From Bradyrhizobium sp. MOS003 (GTDB taxonomy: Bacteria; Pseudomonadota; Alphaproteobacteria; Rhizobiales; Xanthobacteraceae): a stretch of 64,000 bases of DNA. The notes under the pieces are model-generated. The model searched no databases. It had not been told where the DNA came from and was given only the letters and a program-made list of their open reading frames with translations. Of this stretch, positions 9,581-18,177 are shown in pieces (the first letter of the stretch is position 1; the number at the start of each line of letters is the position of its first letter). The stretch lies in contig NZ_PYFW01000009.1 in assembly GCF_003020125.1 (NCBI RefSeq), forward strand, positions 149,201-213,200. Reading direction: 5' to 3'. The translations under genes were made by a program, and so were the position numbers.

Positions 9581-11587
9581 ATGATGATCCGGCTTGTCAT
9601 GTTAGCCGAGTTTGTGGCGATCACCGCGGCGCTCGCAATGCCGGAAAGCCTGCAAAGCTTGGGCCTGGCATCATTCATACTAGCAACAGCCGCGCTGGTT
9701 GTAGCGATCTTCCCATCGCCCTCCTTCCTCGGGCTCGCCAAGCTGCTCCGGCCTGGTCCCGCCGTTGTGCTCGCGGCTCCGGCCCTCTGGATGGCGTTAC
9801 AGGCGATGCCGATGCCTATGGACACGCTCGGCAATCCCATCTGGGCAACTGCTTCGGCGGCCTTAAGCGCGCCCCTCGCCGAAATAATCACAGTCGATAT
9901 GGGGGCGACCATGCTCTCGCTCGCGCAGTATTGCACTGCGCTCGCCACGGCCCTCGTCACTGCGGTCATCACGCTTGACCGTTATCGCGCAGCGCGAGTC
10001 CTGCATATTCTACTGGCGATAGCCACGATTGCCACGGCCATGTGGTTCGGCAAGGAAACTGCCGGTGTCGCCGGGCCCGATGGTTCAACCGTCGCAGTGC
10101 TCGGCGTCTTGCTCTCCTGCGCGACGGCAATACGCGCGGCCGATCAAATAGCGCGGCACAGTCGGCCAGGAACAATTGCGCCAGCTCCGTTCCTTGCTCT
10201 GTCCGGCGCGACCATCGCAATGATTGTCTGCTTGGGCGCGCTGCTCATTCCGACCAACTCCGCCGCCGTCGTCGCCGCCCTCGTCGGATCAGGAATCCTG
10301 CTCTCGGTTTTCGCTATTCGCAGGTGGTTCTTAGGCTTGTGGGGTACCGCTGGCGTTTTCGCAACCGCCGCAATATTCTTTATTGCCAGCGTAACGGTCA
10401 TTCCGTTTAGGACGAACACCGATGTAACGATCGCCTTGTCAACGAGCAGTCAGATCGCGACAGAACGGATGCTGCAGGACGTCAGGCCGGCGGGGTCCGG
10501 CGCCGGCGCTTCGACGGTCCTTTTGCCGCTTTATCGCGACATTGGAATCGGCGCCCCGCGAGAAAGGCCAACGGCTGCCGCCGCAATGGTTATAGACATG
10601 GGCTGGGCGTTCCTTTGCGGCCTTGTAGTTATAGCGATGCTCGGCGCTTGTATTCTGATCAGGCGTTCTCTTGCGCGAGCTTACGACTACGTTTACCCAG
10701 CCCTGGGCGCCGGTGCTTCGATCGCACTGACCATACTGGCCTTTGCCGACAATGGAATTCTGAATTTGAGCGCATCGCTTTTGATCGCTGCGCTTTTTGG
10801 GCTGGCGTTCGGTCAAAGCGTCTCCGGTGCGGGCCGTGAGGCCATGTCCTGGGAATCGAAAGAGGCTTCGGCCCGGATGGCGGGTCCAGTTCCGGCATCT
10901 CGTCCGGAGCTTGCGCCAGCGTTTGTCACCCTTTGGCCGCGCGTGGCCCTGGCGGTGCTTGGAATAGCGCTGATCGTACCGACGCTATGGATGATCCTCC
11001 CTGGGTGGTATCTCGGAGGCCAGTCTTCTTTATCGGCAGCTATTACGGCTGCAGCAGGATGGCCGAACGAGATCTCGAAACCAGTTTCGGTTGCGGCAGC
11101 GCATGAAGACTTTCGTATCCGAGGGGAATCACGAACCCGTAAAGATCCAGCTCTCGCCGCGGACGAGCAAAAAACAGAAGTTCCGGCAGCGTCGAATGCG
11201 TTTGCCCGCGCGCTACGCTCGTCGCCGCTCCGTGGCGACATTTGGCTCATGCTCGCGGCGGCGTCGAAACAGAATTCGATCCAGACGGCAGCCATGCTCA
11301 AGATGTCATACTATACTGCGCCGAATGATCTGGATCTGCTTCCGCTAAGGCTATCCGTCGCGCTCGCTACAGATGCCGTGGTACGGGAGCTTGAATTCCG
11401 AGACTTGATCAAGCGGGACGTCAGCCTCGTCGTTACGCGTCGACCTGCTATCAGACCTGTGCTTGTGGCCGCGTACCGAGCAGCCTCGGCGGAGGGGAAG
11501 ATCTATCTCGAGAACCTGATTTCGGAGCTCGATCCGACCTACCTCGACAACATGCGCGCCCGAAACTCTCGGCAGGGATCCCGATAG
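9581..11587 (+). CDS. Polytopic membrane protein, candidate polysaccharide polymerase/ligase
   Basis: The product is about 668 residues with roughly 12-13 hydrophobic segments spread over the first ~480 residues, a large loop near residues 285-340, and a soluble C-terminal part (about 490-668). The C-terminal part contains a helix-pair repeat reminiscent of TPR (RSSPLRGDIWLMLAAAS, KMSYYTAPNDLDLLPLRL). This layout and its place between the Wzz/kinase and the sugar transferase suit a Wzy/O-antigen-ligase-like protein, but no diagnostic motif was identified. ATG 9581 was preferred for its upstream GGGG; an in-frame GTG at 9554 is the alternative. The function is inferred from topology and context. 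Confidence 0.75.
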   Translation: MMIRLVMLAEFVAITAALAMPESLQSLGLASFILATAALVVAIFPSPSFLGLAKLLRPGPAVVLAAPALWMALQAMPMPMDTLGNPIWATASAALSAPLAEIITVDMGATMLSLAQYCTALATALVTAVITLDRYRAARVLHILLAIATIATAMWFGKETAGVAGPDGSTVAVLGVLLSCATAIRAADQIARHSRPGTIAPAPFLALSGATIAMIVCLGALLIPTNSAAVVAALVGSGILLSVFAIRRWFLGLWGTAGVFATAAIFFIASVTVIPFRTNTDVTIALSTSSQIATERMLQDVRPAGSGAGASTVLLPLYRDIGIGAPRERPTAAAAMVIDMGWAFLCGLVVIAMLGACILIRRSLARAYDYVYPALGAGASIALTILAFADNGILNLSASLLIAALFGLAFGQSVSGAGREAMSWESKEASARMAGPVPASRPELAPAFVTLWPRVALAVLGIALIVPTLWMILPGWYLGGQSSLSAAITAAAGWPNEISKPVSVAAAHEDFRIRGESRTRKDPALAADEQKTEVPAASNAFARALRSSPLRGDIWLMLAAASKQNSIQTAAMLKMSYYTAPNDLDLLPLRLSVALATDAVVRELEFRDLIKRDVSLVVTRRPAIRPVLVAAYRAASAEGKIYLENLISELDPTYLDNMRARNSRQGSR

Positions 11588-11673
11588 AATCATTAAACGA
11601 CTAAACCGAGATTTTTCTTGATAATAGGTTAATTAAATAATATAATAAATATTAAATCGCTGGTGTCCACGCA
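11588..11673 (+). promoter_or_regulatory. AT-rich spacer before the sugar transferase
   Basis: This 86 bp AT-rich gap (TTAATTAAATAATATAATAA at 11629-11648) separates the polymerase-like gene from the sugar transferase, so the latter may have its own promoter or an H-NS-responsive element. No hairpin was seen. Confidence 0.3.
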
Positions 11674-13143
11674 ATGAATTTCGTGAACCGACATTTCCCC
11701 GACCGGGAGGTTACGGATCGTGTCAATCCCGGGCCGATAGCATCTCGCCAACACAAATGGCCTCTCCGTTACGACTCAATCGAATATATGGCGCTCTGTG
11801 CGGATGTTGCGACCATTGTTTTTGCGAGCGTCATTTCGACGTGGCTGTGCCAAGCTCAGAATGGGTGGGCTGCAGGCGACCTAAGCAACGCACTTGGCTT
11901 GGCGCTAGTGAGCGCAGCATGTCTTGTTTGTCTGTTGAAGCACCACGGCCTTTATCGGCCAGCTGAGCTCCTTGTCCTCCGAAGTCAGGTGCGCGCCGTC
12001 TGGATCGCATGGGCGTCATTGTTGCTCTTGATATGGGCCGGGTACGGCTTTGCAATTGGTTCCGGCTCTTCTCACCAAGCAGGCTCACTTTTCGCTGTCC
12101 TGGGCCTAGGCTTGCTTCTCGCCGAGCGGTGGGGAGTGAGAGCACTTCTGGGTAGAGGCTTGAGCGGCAGAAGATTCGCCACCACAAACATTGTTCTGAT
12201 CAGTGACCAGCCGCCATCGAAAAACGCCGGACTGTCTGAAACGCTGGCGATGCATGGTTATTGTGTCCGAGGCCGGTTCAGCTTGCCCCCAATCGGCTTC
12301 GGTCCTGCCTACCGAAGGCGGCTTACTGCTAGCGTGATTGACTACATTCGCAGTTCCGAGTTCGACCAGGTGGTGGTGGAAGCGAACCCGGAACGATGGC
12401 CCGAACTTCGGGCCTTCGTTGCCGCCTTGCGGGTCTTGCCGCTGCCAGTCGTGTTTGTGCCGGTCGGTACGACATCCGAACTGCTGAGACATCCTACGAG
12501 AAGTCTTGGAAGTACCGTTTGTGTTGAACTCCAGCGTGGTCCTCTTACGCCGCTGGACTATGCGACCAAGCGAATGATTGATCTTTTCGTCGCGGGGCTC
12601 GCCTTGACGATATTTGCCCCGCTGCTTGTGATCGCCGCATTTGCGATCAAGCTGGATTCGCCCGGCCCCATATTCTTTCGGCAACAACGCTGTGGTTTTA
12701 ATGGCCGGATCTTCCTGATCCGCAAATTCCGGACGATGCATGTGCTTGAGGACGGGCCCGCGATCCGTCAGGCCAATCCCATCGACCGACGCGTCACCCG
12801 TGTCGGCAAATGGCTGCGTCGAACAAGCTTCGATGAACTACCACAGTTGCTGAATGTTCTCGACGGCAGCATGTCGCTGGTGGGTCCGCGTCCTCATGCC
12901 TTGGCTCACGACGGAGAATTCGACAAGCTCGTGCGGAGCTATGCCCTTCGCCGCAGGGTCAAGCCAGGATTGACCGGATGGGCCCAAGTCCATGGTTGCC
13001 GCGGTCCGACCCCCACAGCCATCACGGTCGAAACAAGAGTACAATACGATCTCTGGTACATCGACAACTGGAGCCTTCGGCTTGATCTTGTAATCCTGCT
13101 GCGAACTCCCATCGAAGTGCTGCGGGGACGCAACGCCTATTAG
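11674..13143 (+). CDS. Undecaprenyl-phosphate sugar phosphotransferase (WbaP/ExoY type)
   Basis: This enzyme starts exopolysaccharide repeat-unit assembly by moving a sugar-1-phosphate onto undecaprenyl phosphate at the inner membrane. The 489-residue protein has several N-terminal TMs (about 30-160), a central Rossmann-like region, and a C-terminal bacterial sugar transferase domain from about 297. That domain shows the membrane hairpin MIDLFVAGLALTIFAPLLV, SPGPIFFRQQRCGFNG, the KFRTM box, RTSFDELPQLLNVL, MSLVGPRPH and the closing KPGLTGWAQVHGCRG. All catalytic blocks appear intact. It forms a plus-strand group with the two preceding genes. Confidence 0.95.
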   Translation: MNFVNRHFPDREVTDRVNPGPIASRQHKWPLRYDSIEYMALCADVATIVFASVISTWLCQAQNGWAAGDLSNALGLALVSAACLVCLLKHHGLYRPAELLVLRSQVRAVWIAWASLLLLIWAGYGFAIGSGSSHQAGSLFAVLGLGLLLAERWGVRALLGRGLSGRRFATTNIVLISDQPPSKNAGLSETLAMHGYCVRGRFSLPPIGFGPAYRRRLTASVIDYIRSSEFDQVVVEANPERWPELRAFVAALRVLPLPVVFVPVGTTSELLRHPTRSLGSTVCVELQRGPLTPLDYATKRMIDLFVAGLALTIFAPLLVIAAFAIKLDSPGPIFFRQQRCGFNGRIFLIRKFRTMHVLEDGPAIRQANPIDRRVTRVGKWLRRTSFDELPQLLNVLDGSMSLVGPRPHALAHDGEFDKLVRSYALRRRVKPGLTGWAQVHGCRGPTPTAITVETRVQYDLWYIDNWSLRLDLVILLRTPIEVLRGRNAY

Positions 13144-13210
13144 GCGTACAGGATCACGGCGCTGCGCCGGCCATTGACCGCAACCATCCCATCGATCAGT
13201 GCCGATTAGG

Positions 13211-13579
13211 TCACGCGCGCTGACGAAGCTTCGGACTCGCATCTCCGATACGAAAGTCCTCGATCCTACGGCCAGACTTCACGGCAGCAACCAACCACCG
13301 CGGCCGCTTGCCGCGCCCCGACCAAGTCTCTGACGTGTGAGGGTTCCGGTATTTCGGCAGCACTCGCGGATACTTGCGTCTCACTTTGGCGTTCGGAGAC
13401 ACGCCCGATCCGCTCGCGTCCGCCGAAACAGCCATCCCCCCCCCGAGAACCGCCAAGCGCTTCTCTAGTTCGTGCTTTTCTGCCTTGATCCGATCCGATA
13501 AGATCCCGCTAATTTCCTCATGGAGCGACCAGAGATCGTCAAGTGACATTGATTCTAATTGGAGTTTCTTAGCCGACAT
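13211..13579 (-). CDS. H-NS family nucleoid-associated protein
   Basis: This 122-residue protein is of the HvrA/H-NS type. The N-terminal oligomerisation helix is LESMSLDDLWSLHEEISGIL and is followed by a charged coiled coil. The C-terminal DNA-binding region has RRKYPRVLPKYRNP and the H-NS core TWSGRGKRPRWLVAAV. The start at 13579 (MSAKKLQ) was chosen over in-frame upstream codons because an AGG lies about 8 bases before it and the family begins here. It is convergent with the sugar transferase gene and divergent from a second H-NS gene at 14185. It probably silences AT-rich horizontally acquired DNA. Confidence 0.93.
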   Translation of the reverse strand: MSAKKLQLESMSLDDLWSLHEEISGILSDRIKAEKHELEKRLAVLGGGMAVSADASGSGVSPNAKVRRKYPRVLPKYRNPHTSETWSGRGKRPRWLVAAVKSGRRIEDFRIGDASPKLRQRA

Positions 13580-14184
13580 ATCTGCACCTGTAGTTGCGCC
13601 CAGGTTAATATTGCCCCAGATCAGCATTAATCAAGACGGCGAACTCGATTTTACCAGAAAATAGACGGACCCAAGCCTAACTTCGCGTTCCAGATAAATG
13701 CGTTGCACCAGCTAATCAAGCCGAAAAATGAAATTTACGCACAGTTGAGATGTGGATGGGTGAATTCACGCCGCGAGCGGTCATGGAGCCATTCAAGCGA
13801 CCCCCGACGCGGCGAGAACCACATCAAGTGGTCATACCGGCAGCTGCAAGGCGGTATTTTCTCCAGGAATAAGGTTGGCTGGCGGGTTTACCCTCAATTT
13901 CCCTTAGCGCTGGTCGCCGGAGCTCGTTATGGGCCATCGGTCTCGAATGCCAGACGGTGCGACGGAGAGGGATCTCCGGTTATATCCTGGGGCGCCTTAA
14001 GTAGTAGCCCGATCAGTCTCCCATTTCCCCGCTGCAGCAAACCGTTAATCTTCTTCATTTAATAAATAACCCTCGCAATAAATTATTTAACCATATATAT
14101 TATATTATCGCTTCGATTTAACCACTGACTTTGGTCCACACTCACGGATGGATCAGGCTTCAGTCGAACGGTGACGAGAATGCT
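13580..14184. other. 605 bp between two divergent H-NS genes
   Basis: No convincing gene is present. The region contains the two divergent promoters, and the AT-rich stretch 14056-14122 (TTAATAAATAACC..., TATATATTATATTATC) lies just upstream of the second H-NS gene. This is a likely autoregulatory target. Short frames here show no family resemblance. Confidence 0.4.
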
Positions 14185-14568
14185 ATGCGTCGGCAAGATC
14201 TCGAAGCCATGAATTTCGAGGAACTCTGGATGCTCCACGAAGAGCTGACGAAGATACTTGCCGAAAAGATCACAGTCGAGAAGCGGGAGCTCGAGAAACG
14301 TCTTGCACAACTCAACCAACCGGATCAATTTAGCCCAGCTAAAAGCGGGGCGGCCCAGGATGAAACGGACCAGCCACCGCGCCGCAAATACCCGAAGGTC
14401 GTGCCGAAATATATCAATCCACTCCACCCGACCGAGACTTGGTCGGGACGTGGAAAACAGCCTCGCTGGCTAGTTGCCGCGCTCCAATTGGGGCACACGC
14501 TCGAAGAGTTCAGAATTCGCGAGAACGACGAGTCGTCCGATCGGAATGCCGGTGGACAGGGTCATTAG
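14185..14568 (+). CDS. Second H-NS family nucleoid-associated protein
   Basis: This is a 127-residue paralogue of the protein at 13211-13579. It shares the layout LEAMNFEELWMLHEELTKIL, a Lys/Glu-rich helix, RRKYPKVVPKYINP and the DNA-binding core TWSGRGKQPRWLVAAL. The start at 14185 (MRRQDLEAMN) matches the start of its paralogue; the frame is open further upstream but without family similarity. The two copies differ in the linker and in the C-terminal tail, so they are diverged paralogues, not a recent duplication. They may form heteromeric complexes with each other. Confidence 0.93.
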   Translation: MRRQDLEAMNFEELWMLHEELTKILAEKITVEKRELEKRLAQLNQPDQFSPAKSGAAQDETDQPPRRKYPKVVPKYINPLHPTETWSGRGKQPRWLVAALQLGHTLEEFRIRENDESSDRNAGGQGH

Positions 14569-14642
14569 CTCCGCGCAACTGCAGAAATGCTGGCTGTCGA
14601 AACTGTTTGGCTGCCAAGGCGCTCGTGCGAGCGTTGTTAGAT

Positions 14643-15719
14643 TTAAACCTTTCCGACACGAACTGCGGTGGCTGCCCTCAACAGAAACTGTAAGGTGTCT
14701 GTTCTTGGCAGGGACCACAAGCCAGGCCGGCGCGTGCCGATTGGCGTGTAGCCAGAGGTCGCCTCCCTCCTGTAATTTCTGAGGTCCAGGACCGTCATTA
14801 CGAGCAACGGCACACGTGTGGCCGGAAACCGCGCCTGCATCAATTGTCGCATGACCTGCAGATGAGGAATCAACCGGGTGCGCATTGAGCGCGGGATATC
14901 GACCCCAAGCAGCGCAGCAAGGGCGAGCAGTTGGGTTTCTACCGCGTTTCTCATCAGTTCGCCCGAGATATGAGAGGCAAGTTCTTGCCAGTCCAGCCCT
15001 TCGGAATCGTTCAAGTCGCGCAACTCAACCAGATGCCGCAGATCGAGTTCGCCAAGCCAGTAGCCGTAGTCTTGAAACTGATCGTGGATGATCAACATCA
15101 GCGCTCGATAGGTGGGCGTCGGGACGTACACGCGCCCCCGCCCCAGCAGCGCGGGGACGCAATGGTTCAGGGCGTGTCCGGGGCCAGCATAGAGGTACGC
15201 GGGGCCTGGGGCGGCCCGCTGCAGATCGATGGTTCCGACATCCCGCGGTCGACTTAGCTCGACATACCACCTCCGGCTTTCGGGGCGCGCTTGATTATGA
15301 ATTTCATAGCCGATTGCGCCCAGAGCGGCGACCGCACTTTCAGCTTCGTCCGGCACGACCATGATGTCCAGATCGGACATCAGCCGAACTCCTCGCCGCT
15401 CGACAGGTGCCGTGGCTAGCGTTGCCGCACCTTTGAGCAACACCGGCGTAACTCCATGGCCGTTCATCGCAATGACAGCCTCTTCCAATTGACCGGCCAA
15501 CCGGTCGTTGCGCAGCACGTTTCGGCGATGGATCTGGCGGATATAGGTGCACACGTCCTCCGGCAACACCGATGCAAATTGTTCGACGAAGTCAATGAGA
15601 GCAGGCGTCGTCAACGTCTGGTTTGCGAGCCCGATGACGGAGGTCCATTCCACTTCGACGGGCGGCAAGCCTCGCAAGCAGTTGCATAGGCTTGTGAGTG
15701 CCGCACTATGCCTTGTCAT
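14643..15719 (-). CDS. Nucleotidyltransferase family protein (NTP_transf_5-like)
   Basis: The 358-residue protein contains the core of the uncharacterised nucleotidyltransferase family: VLLKGAATL followed by RGVRLMSDLDIMVVPDE, where DLD is the expected metal-binding pair. ERRGVR, GTIDLQRAA and an alpha-helical C-terminal half follow. Its start overlaps the end of the upstream PqqD-HprK gene by 14 bases, so the two are very likely co-translated. In other genomes the same pairing occurs in peptide-modification and EPS-associated clusters (established for HPr-kinase-like plus nucleotidyltransferase neighbourhoods). The substrate here is unknown. Confidence 0.85.
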   Translation of the reverse strand: MTRHSAALTSLCNCLRGLPPVEVEWTSVIGLANQTLTTPALIDFVEQFASVLPEDVCTYIRQIHRRNVLRNDRLAGQLEEAVIAMNGHGVTPVLLKGAATLATAPVERRGVRLMSDLDIMVVPDEAESAVAALGAIGYEIHNQARPESRRWYVELSRPRDVGTIDLQRAAPGPAYLYAGPGHALNHCVPALLGRGRVYVPTPTYRALMLIIHDQFQDYGYWLGELDLRHLVELRDLNDSEGLDWQELASHISGELMRNAVETQLLALAALLGVDIPRSMRTRLIPHLQVMRQLMQARFPATRVPLLVMTVLDLRNYRREATSGYTPIGTRRPGLWSLPRTDTLQFLLRAATAVRVGKV

Positions 15720-16824
15720 TGCACAAATCCATCAGCAGCTGGCGAGCCTGCGCCGATTCCGAATAGACGAGTTGAAACGATCGTGCGCCCGCAACGATCC
15801 GCTTCAAAGCAAAAAAGCCGGACTGCGACAGCTTCCCGTCTGCGGCAAAAGCGCCATCAATGAGCCGCTTGATCGAATCAAGCTGATCCAGGGGGGTCAG
15901 CTCGGCGGGGCCGCTTGCAACCCGGTTCAGAAAGATGATCCAGTTGGCAGAGAGGCTCCCGTTGTGCGCATCCGGAATCGGCAAATACCGCACTTCGGCG
16001 CCATCGGACCGGCGGTGCGTCACGTCGTTCCAATCGCCATACAGTCGGGACAGCAACCGCCACGATCCCTGCTTGAGGGTGAGGGCAAATGGAATGCCGC
16101 AGATCGTTCCGTCCGCCCCAATCAGCGCAACGTCATCGCCGGCATACTGAAATCCAGCGTCTACCAGTTCTAGTGCAAGAGTCGACTTGCCGGCTCCCGG
16201 TTGGCCGCACAGCAGCAAGCCCATGCCGCACTTTGCAAGAGAAGCGGCGTGGAGCGCGATAGCCGACTGATTGCTTCGGATAAGTCGCTCGGTGATGTGA
16301 GCTTTGATTGTAGGGACCAGAGCTGCGGCTTCGCATCTTTGGATGCTCGCGTCATTCCCTCGGAAGAATACTCGATCGCCGAGCATCATTGTCTCGATCG
16401 CAATTTCCTCCTCCTCCCCGCCGCGGTCGTCCGTAACACAAAATAGCGAAATCAACTGTTGCGAGAGCTCTCGATTTGCAGCCCGGACGCTGATCCTGCG
16501 CTGGGCAAGAACCGTTGAGAAGGCACAACCGGCTGACATTCGCCAATCGAGATCGAGCACCCCTCGATCGATCCAGACGTTCATCGCCTGCCACGTGAAC
16601 TCGCGCGCTGCGCGCTCGCCAATGCCTAGCTGCTCAAGCTCCTGATGGACGTCTTCCAAAGAAGCGCCTTGTGCCAACTTGCACCAAATGAATGCTCCTA
16701 GCTGGTCCAACTCATATAGCTTCTGCCTTGTCTCGCTGAAAAGCACTGATCGACCGTCCACCAGCGCGAAGACTGCACCCGCGGCGGGTCTCACGACCAT
16801 CTCTGCCGATGTTTTTTCCAGCAT
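15706..16824 (-). CDS. PqqD-like domain fused to HPr-kinase-like ATPase
   Basis: Residues about 10-90 resemble PqqD, the small peptide-binding chaperone fold (LVDGRSVLFSETRQKLYELD, IWCKLAQGASLEDVHQEL). Residues about 180-372 are an HPr serine kinase-like P-loop domain with Walker A GQPGAGKST (about 208), an upstream IALHAASLAK block typical of HprK, and AGDDVALIG after the P-loop. Fusion of a peptide-recognition domain to a kinase suggests phosphorylation of a peptide or small protein partner. ATG 16824 was preferred over a TTG at 16842. It overlaps the nucleotidyltransferase gene downstream. A small gene with a strong ribosome site lies upstream (17038-17283). Confidence 0.88.
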   Translation of the reverse strand: MLEKTSAEMVVRPAAGAVFALVDGRSVLFSETRQKLYELDQLGAFIWCKLAQGASLEDVHQELEQLGIGERAAREFTWQAMNVWIDRGVLDLDWRMSAGCAFSTVLAQRRISVRAANRELSQQLISLFCVTDDRGGEEEEIAIETMMLGDRVFFRGNDASIQRCEAAALVPTIKAHITERLIRSNQSAIALHAASLAKCGMGLLLCGQPGAGKSTLALELVDAGFQYAGDDVALIGADGTICGIPFALTLKQGSWRLLSRLYGDWNDVTHRRSDGAEVRYLPIPDAHNGSLSANWIIFLNRVASGPAELTPLDQLDSIKRLIDGAFAADGKLSQSGFFALKRIVAGARSFQLVYSESAQARQLLMDLCNDKA

Positions 16825-17037
16825 AGCTATGCCCGATAGCAACGATATCTGTTTCGCCGCTGTGTCGACGCGGCGGCGACAACATCCTGCAATGTCCTGT
16901 CCGCGGCACGTTCAAACGAGCCGGAGTTGTCGAGGAAATTCGGCTTGATCGCCGTGCTACAGCTGCGCAATTCCACCTTCAGTGCAGATGCACATCGCCT
17001 GACTGGGATTCGTTTCGAATGACCATACGGCCCCAGA
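16825..17037 (-). other. Gap between the small peptide gene and the PqqD-HprK gene
   Basis: This stretch is 213 bp. A GTG-initiated frame (17057-16827, 76 codons) covers it but overlaps the better-supported small gene and has no clear ribosome site. No terminator was seen, so the small gene and the kinase gene could share a transcript. Confidence 0.3.
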
Positions 17038-17283
17038 TCACGCCGCCAGCTGACCACCCTCGTTCACCCCAGATGGAGAAATATTCAACACTTGTCCTGC
17101 GAGAAAGGTCGCCGGCGCAGTCAACCGGTGAGAGTCTAGCAGATAGCGGTAAACTTCGCGAGCAGCACTCCGCTCTCGTAGAACGCGCTCCCTTTCGCTG
17201 ATGCTCGCTAGTTTCTCGCGCATTTGAGCCAACTGCTTCGCAGCCGAGGTGGAGTTGCGCTTCTTCTGGACTGATTCCCGCAT
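17038..17283 (-). CDS. Small charged protein upstream of PqqD-HprK; candidate substrate
   Basis: The product is 81 residues. Its ATG at 17283 is preceded by GGAGGAAACG, one of the best Shine-Dalgarno sequences in the window, and by AT-rich DNA (17300-17390) suited to a promoter. The first ~50 residues are a basic, helical, coiled-coil-like segment (KQLAQMREKLASISERERVL). The C-terminal part is uncharged and Gly/Ser/Asn-rich (NISPSGVNEGGQLAA). A helical leader with a small polar C-terminus, placed just before a PqqD-kinase fusion, would fit a modified-peptide precursor, but no known precursor family was recognised. It may equally be an unrelated small protein. Confidence 0.55.
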   Translation of the reverse strand: MRESVQKKRNSTSAAKQLAQMREKLASISERERVLRERSAAREVYRYLLDSHRLTAPATFLAGQVLNISPSGVNEGGQLAA

Positions 17284-17968
17284 CGTTTCCTCCAGCCAAA
17301 AAAATGACGAAAACAGCTTACGTCATTGACAATAATTTTCAACGAGATTTATATGATCTCAATATAATCAATATTTATTTCATGTTTGAACCGGATGCCC
17401 CATTCGAATACCAAGGAGCGGGCCTTGCGTCGAAATAAACAGCAGGCCGAGAACAGCGTCCCAAAGATCGCCGCGATGTTCCTGGCCTCCTGCGTGCAGG
17501 ACAGCAAAAGATAAAATTTGACGATGGTCGCGAACCAGACCCACAGCGTAAGGCTTTTTTGCAGGATTAAATTTTAACGAAGAATATTTCGCTGACGAGA
17601 GTGGAGTCAAACCGATTGATCGAATTAGGCATTTGCCCATCACGAGCAACATGATCGTCTTCATCGCGAGCGGCATAGCACGCGCAAAACTCCCACCCGC
17701 TCAGATTGACCCATTTCAGTGGCACCCCAGGAGCTTTCGCGAGACGCATAATCAACGCCCGCGCTGCCGAGCCAAAGAGCGGCGGCGTCCAAGGATCGCT
17801 CAAGCAGAGTCCGGCCGATCCGAAAACGTCGTCACGAGCAACCCGCCCTGCTCGAACAAGCTCTCCCGGTGCGCGATGCCCCCAAGTAACCCACACTGAG
17901 ATGACGACGCGCTCCTGCCGGCCGGTTCTCTTTCGTTCGACAACGAATAATTTCCAAGGGAGGCTCGC
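17284..17968. other. 685 bp without a recognisable gene
   Basis: The first 100 bases are AT-rich and probably promoter DNA for the small gene at 17283. Frames of 80-140 codons on both strands (for example minus 17567-17998) show no family features, and their composition is not distinctive. Confidence 0.35.
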
Positions 17969-18177
17969 ATGGCAATGATCACGGTCAAATGTCCGCAAAC
18001 CGGTTGCGCGATTCCTACTAATATTAGGTCGGACCGTGAGGCTTTCCTGCGGAGCGTTTGTGTTTTACCGCTTGCCCAGTCTGTCGCGCCAATCACAACT
18101 GGTTCTCTCGCGAGGCCCGGGTCGATGAGCCGGTCGTGCGGCCCAGGGAGGTATTCGAGGAAGCGCCGCTGTGTTGA
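17969..18177 (+). pseudogene. Small CPxTG zinc-ribbon protein, frameshifted
   Basis: The ATG at 17969 follows AAGGGAGGCTCGC. The protein begins MAMITVKCPQTGCAIPTNI, a form of the short rhizobial zinc-ribbon proteins with a CPxTG knuckle. Near 18071-18075 the reading frame shifts; the second frame gives CPVCRANHNWFSREA and ends at TGA 18175-18177, which supplies the missing CPxC knuckle and the HxW. One indel therefore separates two halves of a ~68-residue protein. An intact relative lies at 60464-60658 (KCPSTG ... CPACTSLHLV). Decay or a sequence error could explain the shift. Confidence 0.7.

Noticed and set aside
16827..17057. GTG-started 76-codon frame before the PqqD-HprK gene
   Set aside because: It overlaps the better-supported 81-aa gene, lacks a ribosome site and has no family features.
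14643..17283. A lasso-peptide cluster
   Set aside because: No asparagine-synthase-like cyclase, no B2 protease and no lasso precursor motif were found; only the kinase and nucleotidyltransferase pairing is shared.
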